Positions 8,196 to 15,172 of a stretch of 64,000 nt of DNA are shown here, piece by piece. Positions within the stretch are counted from its first letter, which is position 1. Each line of letters begins with the position of its first letter. Source of the stretch: Bacteroidota bacterium (GTDB taxonomy: Bacteria > Bacteroidota > Bacteroidia > Bacteroidales > Lentimicrobiaceae); NCBI GenBank assembly GCA_023441805.1, contig JAEZNO010000019.1, forward strand, positions 1-64,000, read 5' to 3'. A program made the position numbers and the translations under genes. Below the pieces are notes generated by a model that was not told the origin of the DNA, did no database searches, and was given only the letters and a program-made list of their open reading frames with translations.

Positions 8196-9434
8196 GTGAA
8201 AACCCGTAGAATGATACTTGATAGGGTCGACAAGTATGGAATGACAATGGTATATATTGAGCATTGGATATACGATGACAACCTAAAACCCAAATTCAGA
8301 AGGATTCCGACTGGTGTTAAGGTAAAACCCGAACATTGGCTTAAAAAATCAGAGAAAGTTTCAAAACAAGATAGTGACCATGAAAACAAGAATAAGATTA
8401 TTCAGCAGACTTACCTTAAAAACTTCGAGTTTACTGAAAAAGAAAATAAAAGACGAGATACCTTGGTTTCATACATCGACAGATATATCGAAACTCGTAT
8501 TGCTAATGGAACACCCAAATCAACCTACAAAGAGTACATCACCCTCAAAAATAGAATTATGGGGTATGAACAATATGCAAAGGTTAAATTAAAGTTCGAA
8601 GACATTAATCTGACCTTTAGCGATGCTTTCAATATTTACATGGTTAAGAAGAAGAAATACAAACCAGGCACAATTGAGAAAACATACACCTTGCTCCAGA
8701 CATTTCTGAAATTTTATTACAAAAGAAGGGAGGAAATCGGAGTCTCTTTGTCTGATACCTTCATGGATAAAGATTTCAAGCATGGTAAAAGCTCCGTTAA
8801 TGATCCACACCCTCTTACAACCGAAGACTTTAAGAAAATGCTTAAAGGAGAGCTTAATAATCCTGCATTGATAATAACAAGAGACAGATTCTTATTACAG
8901 TGCGCTACTGGGCTTCGTTACAGTGACCTTTTTAGAATACAGCCACAGAATATCATTAACGATTGCATTAAAATTTCACCGGTAAAAACACGGAATAAGG
9001 CTAATAATGTAATCTACATAGACCTTAATCCACTTAGCAGGAAAATTCTGGAAAAATATGAATATGATACTACTAAACTGAAAATCAGTAATCAAAAGTA
9101 CAATGAGAATTTAAGTGCATTATGTAAGGAATTAAATCTTAGTGATACCTATACTTCACATGATGGTAGGGATACTTTCATTACCACTTGTATAAATGCT
9201 GGCGTCCCGGTACCAATAATCTTAAGTTGGACAGGACAAGAAAGTTATGAGACAATGAAAAGATACTTTCGTATTGATCCAGAGCAAAAGAAACTTCGTA
9301 TGAGTAAAATCTCCTTATTCAAAAAGACTAAAATAAATTACAATTATTCATTCGATATTGGTACTCCTGGAAAGGGCAAAGTAACAGTAAAGAAGATTCA
9401 CCGTGAATTATTAAAGCTTGACTACACAGAATGA
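8196..9434 (+). CDS. int: tyrosine recombinase (phage integrase)
   Basis: A 412-aa Bacteroidota-type integrase that would catalyse integration and excision at the adjacent tRNA. It has an N-terminal arm-binding-like segment, a SAM-like core-binding domain (about 90-200) and a catalytic domain with Arg241 (TGLRYSDL), His322 and Arg325 (HDGRD), and nucleophile Tyr357 (MKRYFR). The usual second His of the LGH motif is Gln here (TGQES). The start is a GTG at 8196; an ATG five codons later is the alternative. The stop overlaps the start of the next recombinase gene by four bases (ATGA), so the two are translationally coupled. Its position immediately inside the attL candidate supports the assignment. 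Confidence 0.93.
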   Translation: MKTRRMILDRVDKYGMTMVYIEHWIYDDNLKPKFRRIPTGVKVKPEHWLKKSEKVSKQDSDHENKNKIIQQTYLKNFEFTEKENKRRDTLVSYIDRYIETRIANGTPKSTYKEYITLKNRIMGYEQYAKVKLKFEDINLTFSDAFNIYMVKKKKYKPGTIEKTYTLLQTFLKFYYKRREEIGVSLSDTFMDKDFKHGKSSVNDPHPLTTEDFKKMLKGELNNPALIITRDRFLLQCATGLRYSDLFRIQPQNIINDCIKISPVKTRNKANNVIYIDLNPLSRKILEKYEYDTTKLKISNQKYNENLSALCKELNLSDTYTSHDGRDTFITTCINAGVPVPIILSWTGQESYETMKRYFRIDPEQKKLRMSKISLFKKTKINYNYSFDIGTPGKGKVTVKKIHRELLKLDYTE

Positions 9435-10210
9435 AAATAGAAATTGCCCCTGGCTTTCATTTAAATTATGCCTTAACTAAGGACCTCGAAGAGTATATAA
9501 GTAATACCAAGAAGTATTATCTTAAATCGACTCTCTCATGTTTACAGGAATTTGACGATTATACTGATGAAATGCTCGACTTAGATACCTTTGATAATAT
9601 CACATTTCAGAAATTCTTAGTCTGGCTTATCCTTTATAAGAGACAAAAACCATCCACTGTTGTAAAGACAGTTCGCAATTTCAGGTCTTTACTTGAAAAT
9701 GTATACGGAGTAACTGTTGATTACATGACTTTCAAAGAGGTTACGGATAGTGTATTTGCATTAAGTCAAGATGAATTGGATATTCTGAAGCTATCCCCGG
9801 TGAATGGGAAGAAGGAAATTGCTCTGGATCTTTTTCTATTCCAGACATCTACTGGTATGAAGTATGACCAGACACAGTATTACATTGATGATGGGCTGAT
9901 TAAAAGGTTCTCTATACCAGATAATACTTTTGCCCGTCAAATTATAAATAAATATGATGGTGAACCACCAAAGATCGAAAAGCAATTATTTGTCAATTTA
10001 TTACAAGCAGTACTTAAGGACTGTGAGATTGACAGAGTAGTAATCAAAGATTCGAATATCTTGTGTCCTATCTGGGAAGTAATTACAGAAGAAACTGGAA
10101 GACAGACGTTTGTTCTGATGCAACTTGCTAAAGGTATACCATTAAAAGAAGTGATGGATCTTACAGGGCATTACGATTACCGAAGTATGCTTCCCTACAT
10201 TTTCTTTTAA
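9431..10210 (+). CDS. second, degenerate tyrosine recombinase
   Basis: A 259-aa protein with the layout of a tyrosine recombinase core: helical SAM-like N-terminal half (about 15-105) and a shortened catalytic half. The box I Arg is Lys144 (STGMKYDQT) and the box II His is Glu221 (EETGR). Arg224, the TGH His247 and a near-terminal Tyr256 are kept. It is thus probably inactive or altered in chemistry. It overlaps the active integrase by four bases and was probably derived by duplication. A role as a regulatory or structural partner of the integrase, for instance in a hetero-tetramer or as an excision factor, is inference only. Confidence 0.8.
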   Translation: MKIEIAPGFHLNYALTKDLEEYISNTKKYYLKSTLSCLQEFDDYTDEMLDLDTFDNITFQKFLVWLILYKRQKPSTVVKTVRNFRSLLENVYGVTVDYMTFKEVTDSVFALSQDELDILKLSPVNGKKEIALDLFLFQTSTGMKYDQTQYYIDDGLIKRFSIPDNTFARQIINKYDGEPPKIEKQLFVNLLQAVLKDCEIDRVVIKDSNILCPIWEVITEETGRQTFVLMQLAKGIPLKEVMDLTGHYDYRSMLPYIFF

Positions 10211-10311
10211 TTAGGTGAGCGTTCATCTACATAGGTGATAAAATCATAGCCACATGCACAGTGATAAGATCCAAAATCAGTTCGATGACAATCAGGATGG
10301 GGAATCGGCAT
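10207..10311 (-). CDS. 34-residue zinc-binding-like mini-protein
   Basis: A short minus-strand reading frame starting ATG at 10311, opening MPIPHPDCHRTDFGSYHC and continuing ACGYDFITYVDE. The CH...HCAC arrangement resembles a minimal zinc ribbon, and similar tiny proteins occur in Bacteroidota phages. It overlaps the last three bases of the degenerate recombinase gene and lies opposite to all neighbours. No start signal was identified. Function unknown. Confidence 0.45.
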   Translation of the reverse strand: MPIPHPDCHRTDFGSYHCACGYDFITYVDERSPN

Positions 10312-10416
10312 TTATTCTCGAATATTCTTTGAATTTCTAAAGGTAAATCCTATGGATTAAAAAAGTTCAATATTAGTATTGCAGAACTTTATTCTGTTTA
10401 ATTGCTATTTTTCGAC

Positions 10417-10424
10417 TATATTTG
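10417..10424 (+). promoter_or_regulatory. promoter -7 element upstream of the packaging/structural gene block
   Basis: TATATTTG matches the host consensus TAnnTTTG, 32 bases before the ATG at 10456, with TTTA at 397-400 as a weak -33 candidate. The region 10312-10455 contains no gene. Use of a host-type promoter here would allow host RNA polymerase to start the block that runs toward terminase. Confidence 0.5.
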
Positions 10425-10455
10425 TCATTAAATACAGTTTATACAGAATTTAGTT

Positions 10456-10707
10456 ATGCGTGAAGTTAAACCCGGAATCATCTATGAGTTAGCTAACATA
10501 GATGGTTCATATTCCCAAAAGATTGTATTTGCCTCAAAGGACGCTCCAGGAACTACGCCTGAAGAAGTCCTTAATGTACTGATTGAAAAACTGTATCAGC
10601 AACAGGCTGAGATTTTCATTTGCGAAATCTCTACAGGCATTGAAATGCTTAAGTCATGCCGCAGAATTCTTGCTAAAACCAAAGAAAGGAGGCATAGGCA
10701 AGAATGA
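10456..10707 (+). CDS. small phage protein, Acb2-like C-terminal half (tentative)
   Basis: An 83-aa protein. Residues ~33-80 read as PEEVLNVLIEKLYQQQ, then a segment with paired helices ending in a basic ILAKTKERRHRQ tail. The spacing resembles the small phage proteins whose C-terminus reads like a helical EALMWL..RT..R segment and which include the anti-CBASS sponge Acb2 (T4 Vs.4). The match is by eye, weak, and the N-terminal half differs. It overlaps the next gene by four bases, so it belongs to the same operon. Treat the function as open. Confidence 0.6.
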   Translation: MREVKPGIIYELANIDGSYSQKIVFASKDAPGTTPEEVLNVLIEKLYQQQAEIFICEISTGIEMLKSCRRILAKTKERRHRQE

Positions 10708-11030
10708 AACGAAATCTAACAATCCAAACAACCTCGGAAACAAAGGTACTGGATACATTGAAAGTTCTCAATGGTATTCTTGGATTGACTGACAATGAAC
10801 TAAAAGTAGTCGGTCATTTTATAGCCTTAAACCCTGAATTTCCATGCGCTGCTAAAGACCGCAAAGTCATTTTCCAAAAAATGGGACTTAAAAATGTACA
10901 GGCATTAAATAATGTTATCCGTGCTATTGTACAAAAAAAGGTATTCATCCAAACCGGAAACGGTTATGCTTATTGTCCAGTTATACGTGATATTCAGAAA
11001 CTTACTGAAATCAAGATAAGCCTGGTATGA
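10704..11030 (+). CDS. small helical phage protein, possible winged-helix
   Basis: A 108-aa protein, mostly helical. The segment LTDNELKVVGHFIALNP followed by KVIFQKMGLKNVQALNNVIRAIVQKKVFIQ has the rhythm of a helix-turn-helix with a wing, as in small DNA-binding or terminase small-subunit-like proteins. I do not recognise the family. It overlaps both neighbours by four bases and sits four genes upstream of MazG and seven upstream of TerL, so a packaging or regulatory role is plausible but unproven. Confidence 0.7.
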   Translation: MKRNLTIQTTSETKVLDTLKVLNGILGLTDNELKVVGHFIALNPEFPCAAKDRKVIFQKMGLKNVQALNNVIRAIVQKKVFIQTGNGYAYCPVIRDIQKLTEIKISLV

Positions 11031-11260
11031 AATACACTTGTCCAGCTGAGAAAGAGATCATAAAAGAAATAGCCCACGATCTTGGTACTTCTATAGAACA
11101 AGTCCTTCAAGTGGTCAAATTCCAAAGGGAGTATGTACAAAAGGTAATGATGGCTGGTGATTTTTCAGGTGTAATGCTCCCCTATTTAGGCAAGTTTTTC
11201 GTAAAGCCCGAAAGGCTTATCAAACTTAATAATAAGAAAGATGAGCTTATTTGTAATTGA
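11027..11260 (+). CDS. HU/IHF-like small protein
   Basis: A 77-aa protein with an HU/IHF-type pattern: a helical first half (IAHDLGTSIEQVLQVVKFQ), then MLPYLGKFFVKPERL, which matches the LPGFGKF-type turn entering the DNA-binding arm. Crassvirales typically encode such IHF-like subunits near the terminase and head genes. It would bend or bind DNA in the cytoplasm or virion. Overlaps its upstream neighbour by four bases and its downstream neighbour by twenty. The fold assignment is inference from pattern. Confidence 0.6.
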   Translation: MKYTCPAEKEIIKEIAHDLGTSIEQVLQVVKFQREYVQKVMMAGDFSGVMLPYLGKFFVKPERLIKLNNKKDELICN

Positions 11261-11831
11261 TGATAAGCATATAGTGATTCAGCCGGAGCTCCAAAAGATT
11301 GAAGCTTTTAAAGTTATCCTTGGCAGAGACAAGGATAAGGCAAAGCGTAATGCTTATAATGAACTCGCTTATGTATATTTCCTGGCTGATTACAAAAGTC
11401 CCTATCTGACCTATTCAGAAAAAGAACGGCACCTTAAGCTGGTCAAAGATTTGCGTTTGGGGAATGAGTGGAAACCGGATATAGCTATCAAGAATGCTAT
11501 AGACAAGTACAGGGAATTAAATGAAACCCCTGCAATGCGAACCCTACGCATTGTAAAAGAAACTCTTACAACAGCAGTATCTGCTACTCAATCCTTAAGA
11601 GTAAAAATTGAGGAATCTCTTGCAAAATATGAGAATGGGGAAACACTTGATGATGGATCCCCGGCAGTCGATATAGTACAAATCATAAATGCCGTGACTT
11701 CATTACTGGGTCTTTCTGAAAAAATACCAAAGATGATTGCTACACTCTCAGCTATCGAAGAAAAGGTTAAGAAAGAGGCAGTGGATGAGAGAATCTACGG
11801 TGGTGGCAAAGCTGGAGAATTTGAGGACTAA
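11241..11831 (+). CDS. conserved phage protein upstream of terminase
   Basis: A 196-aa protein. The N-terminal half contains FKVILGRDKDKAKRNAYNE followed by LAYVYFLADYKSPYLTY, a pattern I associate with a protein recurrent near TerL in crAss-like and other Bacteroidota phages. The C-terminal half is a long helical region (about 95-175) with coiled-coil character. Position and helical content would suit a terminase small subunit, but no DNA-binding motif is clear. It overlaps the next gene by one base. Confidence 0.7.
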   Translation: MSLFVIDDKHIVIQPELQKIEAFKVILGRDKDKAKRNAYNELAYVYFLADYKSPYLTYSEKERHLKLVKDLRLGNEWKPDIAIKNAIDKYRELNETPAMRTLRIVKETLTTAVSATQSLRVKIEESLAKYENGETLDDGSPAVDIVQIINAVTSLLGLSEKIPKMIATLSAIEEKVKKEAVDERIYGGGKAGEFED

Positions 11832-12100
11832 TGGGAAAACTGGAAAACATAATCAAAGGATGGGCTTCATATATTGAAGACACCTTATACCAATACAGCA
11901 AAATTGATCCGCCACGACATGAAATGTCAGTTAAACGGTTGCTGATATGCGAAGATTGTCCAATTCGGACAATGGATTTCTGTAATCCTTTCCGTAGAAG
12001 AAAGCACAAAGACAAAGATGAAATAATAAGAGGGTGCGGCTGTAAGCTGGCAGCCAAGACTCTTTTGGAAGAAGAACATTGTCCAGCAGGAGAATGGTAA
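11831..12100 (+). CDS. Cys-rich zinc-binding-like protein
   Basis: An 89-aa protein with six cysteines in the pattern CEDCPIRTMDFC, then GCGCKLAAKT and finally HCPAGEW. This is a recurrent Bacteroidota phage family in which the Cys pairs probably bind zinc. Function unknown. It starts on the last base of the preceding gene, so translation is coupled. Confidence 0.75.
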   Translation: MGKLENIIKGWASYIEDTLYQYSKIDPPRHEMSVKRLLICEDCPIRTMDFCNPFRRRKHKDKDEIIRGCGCKLAAKTLLEEEHCPAGEW

Positions 12101-12119
12101 TCAACTAACAATTTATACT

Positions 12120-12446
12120 ATGGAATTAAGTCAATATCAACACCTTGCACTTAGAACTAAGAAGTACTCAGAGATTTACACAGTTATTTATCCTGCCCTG
12201 AAATTAAATGGGGAAGCTGGTGAAGTAGCTGAAAAAATCGGCAAAACTCTCAGAGATGATAATGGAGTCTTTACAATAGAGAAGAAATTAGAGATTGCAA
12301 AAGAGCTTGGGGATGTGCTTTGGTACATCGCTGCCTTAGCCCATGACATCGGGTATAACCTGGAAGAAATTGCTCAAATCAATATTGACAAACTGGCATC
12401 CCGGGACAAACGTGAGGTGATTAGCGGATCAGGGGATAACCGATGA
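12120..12446 (+). CDS. mazG: MazG-like nucleotide pyrophosphohydrolase
   Basis: A 108-aa all-alpha NTP pyrophosphohydrolase of the MazG-like group. The metal-binding acidic residues are visible as GEAGEVAEK (EExxE-like) and ELGDVLWYIAALA (ExxD). Such enzymes hydrolyse NTPs to NMP and pyrophosphate. In phages they are thought to clean nucleotide pools or lower alarmone signalling, though recent work disputes the alarmone role. Four-base overlap with the next gene. Confidence 0.85.
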   Translation: MELSQYQHLALRTKKYSEIYTVIYPALKLNGEAGEVAEKIGKTLRDDNGVFTIEKKLEIAKELGDVLWYIAALAHDIGYNLEEIAQINIDKLASRDKREVISGSGDNR

Positions 12447-12727
12447 AGTACATAAAGAAAAGTCCTATTGTGGAAGCTATCCAATTCACCAAATCACCTG
12501 ACAGTATTCTGGAAGTTTCCAAATTTTTACATGGTGTGACAATTTCTTCCACACATAGCAATAACCCAATTATCAAAGTCCCGACTGGTAATGGCACGTT
12601 TTCAAGTGCCCTACCGGGCGATTACATAATCAAGCATTCCAGTGGAAATTATGAGGTCATGGACGAAGATGAATTCAAAATAAGGTACATGGAATATTCT
12701 TGTGAATCTGAGAAAAATCAATACTAA
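12443..12727 (+). CDS. small phage protein of the PGDYIIK type
   Basis: A 94-aa protein with the layout of a very common phage family: an N-terminal KSPIVEAIQF strand and a C-terminal LPGDYIIKHSSGNYEVMDEDEFKIRY. The family is widespread next to structural or early genes in phages and has no established function. The fold is probably a small beta barrel. Confidence 0.75.
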   Translation: MKYIKKSPIVEAIQFTKSPDSILEVSKFLHGVTISSTHSNNPIIKVPTGNGTFSSALPGDYIIKHSSGNYEVMDEDEFKIRYMEYSCESEKNQY

Positions 12728-12742
12728 TCTAAATCTCTAATT

Positions 12743-13093
12743 ATGGAACAAATTCACATGTATTTTGACACGTTTGCAGCTTATGTCTTCCTGATACCCT
12801 TGCTTATTCAGGGCATCAAGAGGATATTCAACGCTGAAGGTCCTGTAGCAATTATTCTATCATGGACCATTTCCCTCATTGTTGCTATAGCTGCCTGGTA
12901 TGCAGATTTGGGGATATTCATGAATATGAATATTGTCCAGTCACTGATAGTAGGTGCTGTCGCTTCTCTTACAGCTAATGCAGCTCATTGGCTGGGTATT
13001 ACTGAACAGACAATTGAAGTCATTGAGTTTATTCTGGTTTACCTAAAAGTACTTCCAACACCAACAAAACCGCCAATTGAAGACAACGAATAA
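12743..13093 (+). CDS. small membrane protein, holin-like
   Basis: A 116-aa protein with two or three hydrophobic helices (about residues 11-25, 34-52 and 59-78) and a hydrophilic C-terminal tail. Similar small membrane proteins in Bacteroidota phages are annotated as holins. A second holin candidate lies in the lysis cassette at 22586. Stop overlaps the TerL start by one base. Confidence 0.65.
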   Translation: MEQIHMYFDTFAAYVFLIPLLIQGIKRIFNAEGPVAIILSWTISLIVAIAAWYADLGIFMNMNIVQSLIVGAVASLTANAAHWLGITEQTIEVIEFILVYLKVLPTPTKPPIEDNE

Positions 13094-15087
13094 TGTGGGT
13101 CAATACCGAATTATTTCGTACTGAAGCTACACATTTTAAGAAATATGGGTATTACTGCCCGGATCCCCCGGGCAGTTATGCCTTTAGAGATTATTGGACT
13201 GAACAGCTACAACGGTGCAGAGAGGGTTATTCTGTAGGAGGTCAACGAATTACTGGACATCACTACGGCTACTTAAATTTTGGGCAGATAAAATTGACAG
13301 AAGATAACAATAAGTATCAGTCAGTTGTAAAGAAAAAAATATCATCTGCACACAAAGTAGTGACCTTCCCTGATTTTTGGGATGGTGATTACGAATATTT
13401 TATTGCACTTGAAGAAGCTTGGAACGAGGGTAAGCACATGCTCGTATTCAAAGCACGACGAAAAGGTTTTTCTTATAAAAACGGATTCATCTGCGCTAAT
13501 CGTGCAAATACAATTAAGAATTCTGTATCCCTGATAGGAGCTTTTGAAACCAAGTACCTGTACCCAAAAGGTACAATGACTATGGCTGCTGATTACATGA
13601 ACTTTTTCAACGAGCATACTGGTTGGACAAAACGCCGGCTCATAGACAAAAGAGACCATATCAAGACGGGATATTACGTAATGAGAGGTGGAGTCCGTGT
13701 TGAAAAAGGATATAAATCTGAAATCATTGCCGTTACCTATAAAGATAATCCGGATGCAGCCAGGGGAAAGGATGCTTCTCTTATTTTGTTTGAAGAAGGT
13801 GGTGCATTTAGCAATCTTAAAGCTGCCTATATGGCAACTCGTCCTACGGTCGAAGATGGATCTGTTGTTACAGGTCAGATAATAATCTATGGAACCGGTG
13901 GTGATATGTTCGATGGTACAGTAGACCTTGAAGATATGTTCTATAATCCGGCACCTTACAATCTTAAGGCTTTTGAAAATATTTGGGATGATGACGCTAA
14001 AGGAACTATTTGCGGATTTTTTGTACCGGTACAAAAGAATCTTGTAGGATACATTGACAAGGACGGCAATTCTGATATTCAGGGTGCCATTGATTATCAA
14101 AATAGTATCCGCCAATTGATTAAGGATACTGCTAAAGATCCCAAAGCTCTTGATCAATACATTACAGAGTATCCTCAAAAACCTGCGGAAGGCTTTATGA
14201 GGGTTTCATCCAATATCTTCCCTGTAGCTGCAATCAATGAGTGGAGAAACAGACTACTGGTCAATAAGAAATTTAATATCGGTGTACCAGGAAGGATGTA
14301 TCGGGATGAAAATGGCAAAGCAAAATTCCAACCTGATCCATCAGCAAAACCAATAACTAAGTTCCCACATAATGAAAAAGAAGATGATTTAAGAGGGTGC
14401 GTAGTTATATGGCAGGCTCCATATTATGATGAAGCAACCGGACAAGTTCCTCCAGGTCTTTATATTACTGTAAATGACCCTTATGCTTTTGACAAATCTG
14501 CTTCAAGTATTTCCCTTGGGGCAGCTTATGTGTACAAATATGTCAATGGCGTTTCAAAACCTGATGACTGGCTTGTGGCAGGATATGTTGGGCGTCCTGA
14601 TTCACAAGATGAATTCAATGAGCAAATGTTTTTGCTCAATGAATATTATAATGGTAAAATAGGCTTTGAAAATGATCGTGGTGATGTAGTAGGATATGCC
14701 AAAAGGACTCGCTCTACACATGTTTTACTTGAAGAAGTAGGTATTATAGATGCCAGAGAGAACATTAATATCAGAAAACTTGGTCGAATATTCGGTATTT
14801 CCTGTGGCACTGAACAACGAAAAGCTCAGGGAGATATCTTCATTAGAGATTGGCTTAAAGAAAAGAGAGGTACCGATGAAGATGGTAAACCAATTCTCAA
14901 TCTTCACATGATTTATGATGTGGCTCTTTTGGATGAGCTTTTAAGATATAACCCCAAAGGCAACTTTGACCGGGTTTCAGCCTTAAGAATCCTTGCTTTC
15001 TATATGAAAGCTCATGTAATTAATATGCGCCCTCCGGCTCATAAAGGTGAAAAACCCAGGTTCCTGAATAAAGCATACTATCAGTAA
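13093..15087 (+). CDS. terL: terminase large subunit (crAss-like)
   Basis: A 664-aa packaging motor and nuclease. The N-terminus has the crAss-like signature FKKYGYYCPDPPGS and TGHHYGYLNFGQ. The ATPase domain shows a deviant Walker A, KARRKGFS (120-127), and Walker B LILFEE (230-235). The nuclease domain has VNDPYAF with Asp462 and the conserved ENDRGDVVGYA segment. It pumps DNA into the prohead through the portal, encoded next. Length is normal for crAss-like TerL. The 85 bases after the stop contain a weak promoter-like AATATTTG (near 15147) before the portal gene. Confidence 0.92.
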   Translation: MWVNTELFRTEATHFKKYGYYCPDPPGSYAFRDYWTEQLQRCREGYSVGGQRITGHHYGYLNFGQIKLTEDNNKYQSVVKKKISSAHKVVTFPDFWDGDYEYFIALEEAWNEGKHMLVFKARRKGFSYKNGFICANRANTIKNSVSLIGAFETKYLYPKGTMTMAADYMNFFNEHTGWTKRRLIDKRDHIKTGYYVMRGGVRVEKGYKSEIIAVTYKDNPDAARGKDASLILFEEGGAFSNLKAAYMATRPTVEDGSVVTGQIIIYGTGGDMFDGTVDLEDMFYNPAPYNLKAFENIWDDDAKGTICGFFVPVQKNLVGYIDKDGNSDIQGAIDYQNSIRQLIKDTAKDPKALDQYITEYPQKPAEGFMRVSSNIFPVAAINEWRNRLLVNKKFNIGVPGRMYRDENGKAKFQPDPSAKPITKFPHNEKEDDLRGCVVIWQAPYYDEATGQVPPGLYITVNDPYAFDKSASSISLGAAYVYKYVNGVSKPDDWLVAGYVGRPDSQDEFNEQMFLLNEYYNGKIGFENDRGDVVGYAKRTRSTHVLLEEVGIIDARENINIRKLGRIFGISCGTEQRKAQGDIFIRDWLKEKRGTDEDGKPILNLHMIYDVALLDELLRYNPKGNFDRVSALRILAFYMKAHVINMRPPAHKGEKPRFLNKAYYQ

Positions 15088-15172
15088 AAGTCTTATATAC
15101 AGAAGGATGGTAATATTGCCCGATTCTATTCAATAGACTTGATAAATTAATATTTGCAACAACATTATTACC

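Noticed and set aside
13342..14178. A 278-aa open frame antisense to terL
   Set aside because: Lies wholly within terL, has no recognisable domain and a composition expected of the reverse strand of a coding region.
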